A DNA stretch of 64,000 nt from Mactromeris polynyma. Its lineage: Eukaryota > Mollusca > Bivalvia > Venerida > Mactridae. Made by a program: the position numbers and the translations under genes. Location: the NCBI GenBank assembly GCA_032209605.1, contig JASFXZ010000001.1, forward strand, positions 33,856,619 through 33,920,618, written 5' to 3'. A model generated the notes under the pieces. That model had not been told where the DNA came from. It worked only from the letters and a program-made list of their open reading frames with translations, and made no database searches. Within the stretch, counting starts at the first letter, position 1; each line of letters starts with the position of its first letter. This document shows, in pieces, positions 12,169-23,015 of the stretch.

Positions 12169-13029
12169 TGAAAAACTGGTACATAAATCTTCATGCTATT
12201 GGACATATTGACAAAATCTGCAGACATGTTGGTGTTGACAAGTAATGGGATCAATATTGAAATAATTGGTTTTCATCCTCAGTATTATGTAGTTGAATTG
12301 ATACCATTTTGCTGAGATTTTGGTTCTATGGTGCATTTTCATTTCTGATGAGGATTTTATTAGACGTGTGGGCATCTGTTTATGTTATCCATTTTTTGAC
12401 ACTTGAATCTGAACATTGTAATGTTGATGTTGTTAAGGTATCGCCATATTATTTTACTTCTTATTTCTATTTAGAATTAGCTATTGGTTGTACTTCTGTG
12501 TATCATGCTAATCATGTTCTACATGGACATGTGAATTGTTTAACAATTCCACAAACACTTTGCTGTCCAGAACAAAGGGCTGTTTGTAAATGTTGATGAC
12601 TTTGTCTTGTAATGGAATACATGTTTTGAGGACTTTATTGCATCATTTTTATCTTCAGTCAGTATCTTTGCAATTCTTGAGCTACATCAAAGTTTTCATA
12701 ATGTATCATTCGATGTTTCAACAGAGATTGAATTGCTGATTCCATTATCATTTACGTGTCAATAACATTTCTTATTGCTACAAGTGACTCAAGTCTTGTG
12801 GTTTCTGTTTTCATGACAGAACAATTCAACACAACGAGTTGTAGACTACTTCTGTAAGATTGACTAAATTCTGGACAGGAATTTTGTTCCTACTTATTTC
12901 ATGCTGTTATGTGACCAATCAGTCATACTTGATTCTCTGATTTGTATTTTATACCGATTGTACATGGTAGCTATTTGCTATTTTAGTCTTGTTCTCTATT
13001 GTGAATCATATGGTTTCACCATGGAAAGT

Positions 13030-13035
13030 AATAAA
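13030..13035 (+). promoter_or_regulatory. Poly(A) signal, likely for the hnRNP M-like gene
   Basis: AATAAA lies 0.9 kb after the stop codon and is followed within about 25-40 bases by a GT/T-rich stretch, the usual arrangement of an animal cleavage site. It is the best proximal 3' end for the gene. Confidence 0.55.
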
Positions 13036-16000
13036 TCGTGTCATATAAACTGGTGTGATTTGTTTTTTGATTGGTTTTAAGATATCACTAGTGGATTTTA
13101 TATTGAATATTTCAGTGAATCCATTTTATGTGTGTGACTCAATTCTTAAATTTGTTCAACACTTTCATTTCTTGCAGCTTAATTTTCTTTGTTACTTCAG
13201 TACTTACTGAAAATGATGATGCCCTTGGATTTAACTGCACATCTGTTGCATATTTTTGTGTTACTGATTATACAATCAAGGTGTATTCTGCCCGTAAAAT
13301 TGATTTGGTTCGAACATCAGTAATTACTGTGAAAGTAATGAGATGGTTTCTATATAGGGCCATGTTGATTATTTGGTAAGGATGAGATTTGTTGATTTGC
13401 CAACTGTACATGTTGGTAAAAATTGCTGAAGCAGCATTTGGGTTGCCATAGCAAGATGGCTGTGCATGTAAAGAAGGTTTACAGTTGAAGTGTTGCTTGA
13501 ATATATTTAGTGTTGTTGTTTCTGTATTACCATATTTCTCATGTATGACATGTCACTGTGCTTATTGCCCACTCGTCCAGCAGGAATATGTTTGTATTGA
13601 TTTCTTGCGGATTTCAATTTGGAATTTTCATGATATACAATTTTCATTTGTATGAAGTTTCTTGTTAAGTATAAATTGCTCTTAAGTGATTTTTTCATGA
13701 AATGCAGATTATAATGCCATCGTTTTTTATGAATGGAAGTGATCATGTCTGGAAATGTTTTGTATTGTCTATTTTGACAAATGAGTAGTTACCATATTCA
13801 TCAAAATCTAATTTTCAGCTGATCTTAGTTTAGAGAGTTGAGAAAAACAGTGAACAATTTCTGATTAATGTTTATGTTGTTTTTGAACTATTCCAAAACA
13901 GGCAGTGGTCTTTGTTGTAAATATTACTTGAAATTCTGAACAGATTTGCATCGTTTAACCTTGACTGATGTGAAAGTACAAGGTAGTGTGTTTATTACAT
14001 CCATTCTCTGTTTTTTGCCTTCCTTGATTATCTGAAGATTTAATATTTTACTTTTCTGTTTTCTGCTGCTAAACTATGTGAATTGAAAGATAAGATGTTT
14101 TTAATATCAACAGCTGATATTCATTTCATTCGAAATGTCTTAGATAATTGTTAAGTTATTGTTTTATGCATTTTTGATTGGTGAATTTTAATAGCAAGCT
14201 ATAGTTGTGTCTTGGAAACTTCAGATTATGTTATTGTTTGAACTGTAATGGGCAATATTTGGTGTACAGGGGCAATATCAGCATGGTTTTAATTTGTTTA
14301 ATCCATTTTATTCACAGGAATCACTTGTTGCGTGTGTTAGATTTAGTGATCTTACAATGAGAATGGTGCCTACTTTATTTTAGCAGTTTCAATTGCAATG
14401 ATGTTGGATGAAAGAGAGGAAAAAAAATTTAGTTTGACTTGCATCAGGTGATCAAGAATATTTGATATTCCACGTCACGTCAAGCACAATGCCTGATGGA
14501 TTATTAATGTTGTCTTGTTTCATGAGAAAAGTGACACGTTATCTTCACCACAAATGTTGCACAGATTTCATGTTTTCAATTGAATTTTGATGGAATATCA
14601 ATAGTAATTTTCATCGCTCGTGCCTATAGGTGTGAAATATGCCTTACATTGCTGCTTTCGTCACTATGTTACTGAGACTCGTGTGATCAGTTTTGTGTCA
14701 TTGAGATTATGTTAGCTAGAGCATGGGGATTCATGTGGTGAGACACACTACCAACACAGATGTATTATAATCAGGATAGTTGTTTCACATTATCATTTGT
14801 TTTGGGAATATTTTTACCAAACAGTCTTAGTTCCCATGGCATTTATTGCAAAATAGCATTTGGTGTAATGCATTGGGTAATGTGAAGAGAATAAGTTCCT
14901 TGGAAAATAGGATTTATTTAGGTTAGATATTGTCATCTGCTTTGAGTTTGCGAATAAATGTGGCTTTTGCAACGGAATCTACTGATTTGGATTTTGGAAT
15001 TGTGGACTTTCTTTCAGAGAGAAGATGAAAATGGTGATTATATAAATAGATGGAATGACCAACAGTATCTGCTGTGATAAAGGATGTACTACATTTTGTG
15101 TTTTGATGACTGGAATAACAACTTCATTTGTAAAGCTTGTTGCTTGCTTGGGAGCTCGAACCACCAAGGATAGGCTTGCAAGTCTGTCTATTGCTTATCA
15201 ACATGTTCCTTTTTTCGTCGACCTCTTTAGACTGCGATAGTCTTGGTTTTTCTATGCGCATTCCCAGTTTGTAAGATTGCAGAATTTTACTCCTGAAATA
15301 TTTGACAGGTACATTTTTGGTATATATACTTGGTATGTGACATATTTTGCATCAAACAATAATTGATATGTGTAAATATGTAGTTCTCGGTAATGTTTGC
15401 AAGACCGGTCTTTGTGGTGTTGGTTCTAGTATTTATTAGGTGGTGATCCCAGTGAAGATGTTATGTTTACAAACGTGCTCGAGATGTGATGAGAAGTTTT
15501 CAGAAACTGGGTGTATCCGAATCTATCCATCCTGGTAAGGCTATATGACTGGCTCTATTATGTCCTTCAGTGTTGATCAAATGTAAGTATGTTTTGGATG
15601 TGTGAAGCTGTATTGGGTTGACTTGATTCGAAATTCTGTGTGTTACTGTGTATGTTGTCTTTGCAAAGCAATTCTCTATATTTTCTTTTTAAGTACAGTA
15701 TTGCTATCACTAGTTCGGTGACTTCTCTGTTCCATTATATACCATGTTAAATTCATAATTAGTTTTCTGTGAAATACAGTGTTTAAGTATGTACATGTTG
15801 CTCAATATTATTAAATATTTGTCTCCGAACGTTGCCAGTATTTGGTGCTCTGGCCTCTTATAAAAATGTTGACTGTTTCAAACTCTTAACTGAAAGTAAA
15901 AAAAAAATTATTTTGGGTAAATCTGGTTTTCATAGTAATCACTGTTGCAACATTCTTTCATGTTGTGTATAATCGTGATGTTTTCGGACATTAATGAAAG

Positions 16001-17211
16001 AAAAAAAAGTAGTGCTGTGTAGGCAAATATATTTGCAAGTTAGTTGCAATTGTTTTGAGGATTTAAATGTATGAACAGTTCATGGGACTCGAAAGTCTGA
16101 CTTTTCTTTATTGTTAGTGTTTAAACAGATAAAAATTGTTTGTGTTTAAAGATTTTGATATTGTCGGTAGGGCTTCTAAAACTGGTTTGGAGTATTTTGT
16201 AAGTTGTGGGAAAATTACTTGCTTTCTCTTCAAATTTGTTGTGTGCTTTGCAGAAACATTTTTACAGGAACGTAATCTGTTTGTAGTTGATATCAGTTGT
16301 CAGATTGTGCATATGATAATATTTTGTGATGGCTTTAAACTCATGTTTTATAGTAATTTATCTTCTATCAAGTAGTTTTTGTTGTTTTCGAAGAAAAATG
16401 ACGGTATATATTCACAAATATTCTGCAGTTTTAACCAAAATTCGCTTTTTGAAGTATGGTAGGTTTAACTGATCATAATTCCATACTTAATAATATGTAC
16501 TACCAAATAAAAAGTGCTGATAGTTTTTCTTATTCATTATTGAATGGACATAGAAATTGTAAACAAGTTTTAAAGCTGGGTGAGATTTAAATGAATAAAA
16601 TATTTGTCTATTGTGATATTCATATCAAGTGATTGTTTTATACTCGTTTTTTAGAATCTTGATATTTGGCATAATGGAAAGAACTGTCATATATCCCAAA
16701 GGAAAGCCACCGAAACAGTTGTGGTGATTGAATGCGACAGTTAGAAGTATGGAGATGAGCAATGTAAGTATATATAATTACTCATCTCTGACAATTGTAG
16801 TAATGTATGCTATAGATATGTAATTTCAGTTCAGACTTAATTAGCCTGCTAAATTTTGATGTTCCATTTTTTCCATAAAGATTAGGAATAACAATTTGTT
16901 CTTTACATTTAACATTTGTCTGTTGATAAAACTGGTTTTAATGGTTTTATGAATATGATGTCCTTTAACATCATAGAGTTACTATTGGTCTCAAAGGTAC
17001 GTACCAAGTTGAGATAGGTCTGTTCTTCGATTAGTTATTTTTGGAAATTGATTCTCAATGCAAAAGTTTTGATACTATATACTTTTATGTGTATTATGCA
17101 CTTTACAGTATGGCTTAATGCAACACAATGAAAACCCATCTAAGATTAATATGTACGCCCTTTTGTATGAATTAAATCATTAATATTTATTCGGGGAATT
17201 TTTTGTTTTAG

Positions 17212-18176
17212 CTTCTGTGAACAGTTGATGAAGAGATGCAAATGGTGGTTGCAGATGAAGACTTATGATGCTTTCACCAGGTATTATAGTTTATTTTGTT
17301 GATATAACTGATACTTTTTAAAATAATGTACATAGATTGATAAAAAATTGTTAGTTTATCACATTCAGGGAGAAACCAGGGCCCATATTCACAAACAATT
17401 TAAGACAGAATCTCGGCATTTACAAGCATTTTGTTTTCATTGTATTTAAACGGATAAAAAAAAATCCTGAATATTTCTTGTTGCTCACTCATACTTTTGC
17501 CGTGTTTTATCAAAATAAATTGTGTAACAATAACATAGGAACAAAATGAAAATCTACCATTTTAAAGTCTAAGTCTGAGATTCAGTCTTGAAACGTTTGT
17601 GAATACGGGCCCAGGAGCTAGAAGTACAATCATTACTCACCACTTGGCACTCAGATGTTAAAGTTTTACTGGATGTTTGTGTCCCATGTGAATGACATCC
17701 TACTTCTGAGTACTGAGCATTCTTTGTGTCTATTTTGGTTGAGATTTGAGTGTGAATCTGAGGTTTCTGGGTAATAACTGATTACAATCTTTATACTAAG
17801 CACACATAGCTTGTACTTGATCTAAGACGCGCTCTCGTAACTCTTAGGTAAGTGTATCAGAACATATACTCGGCACTCGGTAATCACTGTAATTCATGTT
17901 ACTCAATTCTGAGTGCTGCATACAGAGTCCTTGTTGCCATATTCAGCTGTTATCAGAAATTCTAATATTCCTTCAGATTATTCACTTTATAATCAAACCA
18001 CTTCACAACTAACACTGACTTTGTTAGGAATGACTGGTGGTCTTATTGTTGAGGTTTCTCTGTGTTTTTTCGTGTGAAATATTCTTCGAAAATATTTCAG
18101 GTCCAGTTTCGAGAGTGAGACTGCTGATTGTCTTCTACTAAAAGGAAATAAAACCGATGACATTAGTTTGGGGTGA
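17212..18176 (+). other. Two exon-like segments in compatible phase, function unknown
   Basis: Segment 17212-17280 has acceptor TTTTGTTTTAG and donor CACCAG|GTATTA. Segment 18101-18176 has acceptor AATATTTCAG. In the single fully open frame of the first, the phase continues into the second, giving about 46 residues starting FCEQLMKRCKWW and ending at TGA 18174-18176. I found no in-frame upstream exon or start: the nearest donor (about 16767) leads into a stop. This could be part of a non-coding spliced transcript or chance. Confidence 0.2.
17379..17612. mobile_element. 234-bp foldback MITE with GGGCCC ends
   Basis: The left arm reads GGGCCCATATTCACAAACAA, then TTTAAGACaGAATCTC. The right arm on the opposite strand reads GGGCCCGTATTCACAAACGT, then TTCAAGACTGAATCTC. 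The arms are about 40 bases with few mismatches. The middle is AT-rich. No clean target duplication is visible. It lies in the T-rich region downstream of the hnRNP M-like gene. Confidence 0.7.
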
Positions 18177-18513
18177 TCAATAAAATTGAAATTCTGATAG
18201 ATGTTTCAAATTCGTAAATGAACAGATTCAATGGATCCTATGTGGAATCTGTTGCAATATTTTTGATGGAACAAATCAGGGAGATTATAAGTTGAATGCA
18301 GTGAAGATTGATTGGAAAAGACTGTGTGAACGCTTGAAAAATTCAAAGAATCCGACTGCAAACAATATTGGGACTAAATATTATAAAAAACATAGTTCCA
18401 GTGATTGTTATTAGGTACAATTGTTGGTGAATATTTGATTTGATTTCTTGTGCTGTATATGGAGTCAAGTTGATGATTATTGTGTATTGTAATGTGAAAT
18501 ACGATTATAATGC

Positions 18514-18519
18514 AATAAA
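18514..18519 (+). promoter_or_regulatory. Distal AATAAA poly(A) signal
   Basis: AATAAA is followed by TATGTGTAAAA and, about 20 bases later, TGTCTGTGTTGTTTC, a GT-rich downstream element. Plus-strand T-richness fades after this point, so it may end a long 3' UTR or a separate non-coding transcript. Confidence 0.35.
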
Positions 18520-19084
18520 TATGTGTAAAAATTAGAGTATGTCTGTGTTGTTTCATTTTGGTGAGTTCTGTATGTCAATGTTTACATGATCTCGTCAGTT
18601 CTGTATGATGATGCTTGAAGTATTAGCGTTCAGAATTTGAAAAAATGCTGTTGTTGCAATTAACCCACGAGTTACTTCAGTGTTATGAAAGTACCTTTAA
18701 ATATTTGTCTATATATATATTTGTGTGGGCAAATATAACTAGACATTTTATATGGAAAATATCGGTAATTTCAAAATGACAGACTGGCATATTTGACCAA
18801 TATATATGCATCTTGGGATGTAATTTGTTTCGACTATTTATTCGGTATATTACATCGGTTTTGAAATTTTTAATGAACAACAATACATCTTCACAGGTTC
18901 ATAATCCAATAAGAAAGCATGTTGAGTACACACATTTACTAGACACATGCTGTCATTTCATTCATCATATTCCTAGTGTATAATTAAGAAAGTAAACAAT
19001 ACAGTGATTCGTTTATTATACACCATAGCTTGCATGTTTAGCTCGACTAGAAAGACTCCGTTGTTTACCCTTTCAGTATTATAT

Positions 19085-19340
19085 AATGGGCGTATTATAA
19101 ATGACATGACAGTATGTGTCTGGTACATGTGGACCTAACCAGTGTTCCTAGGTTATCAAACAATACTGCTCAGTCCTAACTACTTTAAATCAGACTGGTG
19201 GTAAACATTGAATGTATCACCCGTATCTTCAGTCATACTGCCATATGGAGAATATGCGCCTCACCAGTGGTTTGAACTTACAACCACCAGGATAGTGGTC
19301 GAGAGTTCTACCAACACATAACCGAGCTGCTCCCTGTTTC
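19085..19340 (-). mobile_element. tRNA-derived SINE, minus orientation (copy 2)
   Basis: On the minus strand the head shows an A box around 19305-19327 (CTCGGTTATGTG then TTGGTAGAAC) and a B box around 19269-19285 (GGTTGTAAGTTCAAACC) at tRNA-like spacing. The distal part includes TGATAACCTAGGAACACTGG, a diverged match to the element at 9160-9410. Pol III promoter boxes plus a shared non-tRNA tail make this a SINE rather than a tRNA gene. Confidence 0.6.
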
Positions 19341-20411
19341 AATCTAAATTGATGTTGACACACTCCGCAGTCAATGTGCGTGTACAATGTATGTACAGAA
19401 CATGCACCAACTATAACTACTTCATCAGAATAATTGCAGGACACGAACTCCTCAGCCAACATCTGGATTGCTTACTGGACGTACGGGCAATGTTCAAAGG
19501 AAATATGGCATAGGACCAATGGCAACACGGCTATGCCATGAATGCCACCCCCATTGAAAAAAAACTGTTGCATCGATAAGAAAATATTTGTTATTGCATA
19601 TGTCCATACGTCTGTCGGTAAAACTCCTGTCTGGAGCATATAATCCAAAATTATTGAAGAGATTGTGTTGATATTTGAAGAAAGTGCAGTTAAAAAACTG
19701 CCTTCGTAACTTTGTGAATTAGCTCCCTTTATTGAATTATATTGTTTAGGGCATAACTTAAAAAGTGCTGATCGGAAGTAGAGAACCATAACTTAATGGC
19801 AAGTTATGTCGTTTAAAAAGTTAACTCGTATCAACTTACTGCTCGAATGAAACATGACATTACATGGCACATTTACAGACATTGCTCGAATGGGCGTGTC
19901 CTACTGTTTGCGCGGGAACCATATTATCGTTGAAGCTAATTCTCCATTAGGGCCTACCATGGCTCTCCGTAAATGATAATACATTCAACTTAATGTAATA
20001 CATTACATCAAAGTCCTAGAATTCGTCAATCAACTAGATTTATCTTCAAGTTTCAGTCTGTGTGCTTCAATCTGTGTCGTTGTGTCCATTAACGGATTAA
20101 TAAGGTATCCGGTACAACGTTAAATCTTATGATAATATTTGTGTTTTCATGAAAAGTATCCAGTGACTATCATTACTGACGTCTGACAATTAAAGTAAGT
20201 AGACTTTGTATAAATATTTCTATAACAGTCACGTCACATGCGTAAATTTACAAATGGATTTCTAGTATCTGTGTAAAGTTTAGGCTAAGTACTTGTAATA
20301 ATATTTTAGTAGAGTTTGAGCAACAAACATAAGTTCACGTCATTGTTTTCTTGTTGTTAAATACATAATGTAACATTAAAATAAAGTCACTGGATTGAAA
20401 GGATTTGAGAA

Positions 20412-20461
20412 CATCAATACCTGTGAATGTTTAACATCATCAATACCTGTGAATGTTTAAC
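20412..20461. repeat. 26-bp direct duplication
   Basis: CATCAATACCTGTGAATGTT is the core of two adjacent copies with a 26-base period (20412 and 20438). It is a small tandem duplication in non-coding sequence. Confidence 0.9.
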
Positions 20462-20567
20462 AAAAGACGCAAATGTTTTCCAGTCTGTAATCATAATGTG
20501 TGGCTTAAGACGCTGAAGGTTATTCAACCAGAATTCTAAAAGTACAAACACGTCTAGATGCTTACGA

Positions 20568-20826
20568 CAAGAGGGCGTAGATTCCTGTAAGCCGCGGCCT
20601 ACATTTTTTTTCTCGAAAAATCAATACAATAAAATGGCCAAAACTGCAATACGATATTTAATGTATGTTTTAATATTATTGTAAGCGTATAAATTGACCG
20701 GAACGAAATATACAACAAAGCGCATCTTTGACGATATAGCTACATTTTTTCCGGAGGGGGGGGGCATGCCCCCGGTCCCCCTAAAACTAGACTAACACAT
20801 CAATTTCAGCTATGCTACGCCCCTGG
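20568..20826. mobile_element. Probable non-autonomous hAT-like element, degraded
   Basis: The right end on the minus strand reads CAGGGGCGTAGCATAGCTG and the left end reads CAAGAGGGCGTAG, an imperfect terminal inverted repeat. A GGGGGGGGCATGCCCCC palindromic block sits inside near 20755-20775. CAGGGGCGTAG-type ends are common in hAT elements. No 8-bp target duplication can be seen, so limits and class are tentative. Confidence 0.45.
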
Positions 20827-22416
20827 ATAGTTTAATATAAGACCGACTATAGACATATATATAATATATATATTTTCTAAAACCAGAAAAAAGGCAAACT
20901 CGGAAATGACAACACAACACGTAACTTCATTTAAACGTTTACTGAACTGATTCGGGAAATTCTGAACCCCGTGGGGACTCGAATAACCAATTTACCAAAT
21001 TGTGTTTGTACGAATATTTTTGTCGCTAGACTCCTTCTTTACGTCATCTTAACATTTATATCACCCATGGTATCGGCACTGTTTTTTCTGTATCGACCAC
21101 CTCTCTCATAGCAATTCATAAGTAGATCCCCGGGCTGATATTGTCAAACATAAGCTACAGCATAAACAGTGTTGTATTGTCATCGAAACCTTTCTACAAG
21201 GAGTTCACATTGAGGTACCCCGTGTTTTCTATCATTAGATCACTGTATTGACAAAAATCTTGTACGAAGCCTAGAGATTCTTAATTTAAATGTAAAACAC
21301 ATAGATCTATTATCTGCTACCACCCAAAGTAAATAAACTCGCAGTGTGTGATTTGTGACGAGGATTTAGAAAAAGTTTAAATCACTAATGATTCACTTAG
21401 CCAAGTAAAAGATAAACATAAAAGGTGGCTTCTCGTAATCCTATCATATCTATGAAGGTTTTTGTGACATTAGCCTGGTTGATGTCGGGTAGATTTACTA
21501 TGATTCGTATATCCCTGTGACTTGACATTCTTCCCTCCTACTGTGAACATGATACACAACTGATATACGAGCAATTTATAGACACAACTTGAATGTAAGT
21601 ACGTTTCATTATCTTACATTTGAGATACATTAACTATATATTGTAGTTGAAAATCATATTTATAATCCCACAATCATTGTTTCTGTAAAACTTAACCTCA
21701 GTCTGTATATGTAATATTTTGTCTATTTTATAACAGTCATCGAACAGCGTAAAATAAATTTGTTTTTTAAAAGTTAATGTAAACTTTTGATACATAATAT
21801 AAATCGTTGTAGTCCTATATGTTATTTATTGTCGGACAAGTTTATGAACTGCCACATTTTTTACATTGAGCTTTAGTACGATTGCAAAGATTTTTAATAA
21901 AGAAACAAAAATAGATCTCTCTTGAGAGGTTTGAGATCTGAGGTAATGTAAACATAATATGGTGGAATCGCTCAGAGACTGTTAATCAGATTAACAATAA
22001 TACAAGTCATCAATACTTTCACATTTTTTGTTTACATTTTTCATTCTTTATAATATTGCCATATTTATTTACTTATTTGTGTCAAATTTCTGAAAGTACA
22101 TACAAAAACCAATCGTAACTTAAAAATACAACAACATGCGTGTACTATGACACTGTACTTTGCTCACTTGAGCCGAGGCTTACCGGTGTGAGATTCTGTG
22201 ATCGGTCTTAGTCCGTCCAGTCAGAAACATTTGCTTAAAAGCATTTATTTTCTATGATATTATTGTGGGTTAATTTTGACACACACAAAATGAAAGATAT
22301 GTGTTTAAATATGAAATATTATCTGACAGAGGGATGGTTGGGTTGCAGGCGATATGTCCATTATATGATAGTAAAGAGCAACCTGTCCAGAGCAACACCC
22401 TTTGTGATAAATAAAA

Positions 22417-22747
22417 CAGGGCTCTAGAATTGTTTTTCAAAGACACTTGTCCCGGACTAATGGAAATGTAATATTTGACTTGTCTTACATAGGAAGCTAG
22501 TTGTCCGAGAATATCGGTCAATTTAGTAAAAAATAAACATACCCAATGATAGCTTCACAATTTAAAATTAATACTCACATGTATGTGTTTGTGGGATTCT
22601 AAGGTTTGACTTACAACTGAACAATTGCTGATGTTGGTAAGTTTTAAAACCAGACTTGTCCGGGACTAACTTCAACTCGACTGTGTGTAGCCCTCTTCAG
22701 CATTAGACTAGTCCGGGACGTCGGGCTAGTGGACTTCTAGAGCCCTG
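22417..22747. mobile_element. 331-bp hAT-like MITE, CAGGGCTCTAGAA ends
   Basis: The left end is CAGGGCTCTAGAA and the right end is TTCTAGAGCCCTG, a 13-bp terminal inverted repeat; in the right end the final G is 22747. Internal motifs GTCCCGGACTA, GTCCGGGACTA and GTCCGGGACG recur in both halves. GTGATAT follows the right end, while GTGATAA lies seven bases before the left end, so a target duplication is suggestive but not adjacent. The superfamily call rests on the CAGGG ends. Confidence 0.65.
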
Positions 22748-22939
22748 GTGATATGTGCAGTTTGGCTGTAGTTGAGAGGTTGTTGCTCGAGAGAGTTTAA
22801 ATTGATAGTAAATTCTTGGAAGAAAAAATGATAGTGTTGTTAAAGAGAGGTTGTTACACAAGAGATGGCCGCCGGGGAGATATTTTCACAGTGAATTGAG
22901 GACAGAAATATAGCGTATTGGCTGCTAATACCACTTAGG

Positions 22940-23015
22940 GAGGCGGAGTGGTCTAGGGGTAGAGCGCATGACTCCTGATCCTAAGGTTGTGAGTTCGAGC
23001 CCCGCGATGAGCGGA
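22940..23015 (+). mobile_element. tRNA-like SINE head
   Basis: An A box (GTGGTCTAGGGGTAGAGCG) at 22948-22966 and a B box (GTTGTGAGTTCGAGCCCC) at 22986-23003 are spaced as in a tRNA. The acceptor arm does not pair well, so this is more likely the pol III head of a SINE than a working tRNA gene. The 3' extent of the SINE is unclear. Confidence 0.5.

Larger units (their letters stand above)
12138..18560 (+). other. T-rich region downstream of the hnRNP M-like gene, probable 3' UTR plus flank
   Basis: The plus strand is clearly T-rich over about 6 kb, as seen in long 3' UTRs. Poly(A) signals AATAAA occur at 13030-13035 and 18514-18519, with another candidate near 16505. The first is followed by a TGGTGTGATTTG / TTTTTTG stretch, a good downstream element, so a short 3' UTR of about 0.9 kb is likely and a longer form is possible. 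No protein domain was found. Exon-like pieces at 17212-17280 and 18101-18176 are described separately. Confidence 0.5.

Noticed and set aside
22940..23015. Functional tRNA gene
   Set aside because: A and B boxes are good but the acceptor stem does not pair; a SINE head explains it better.
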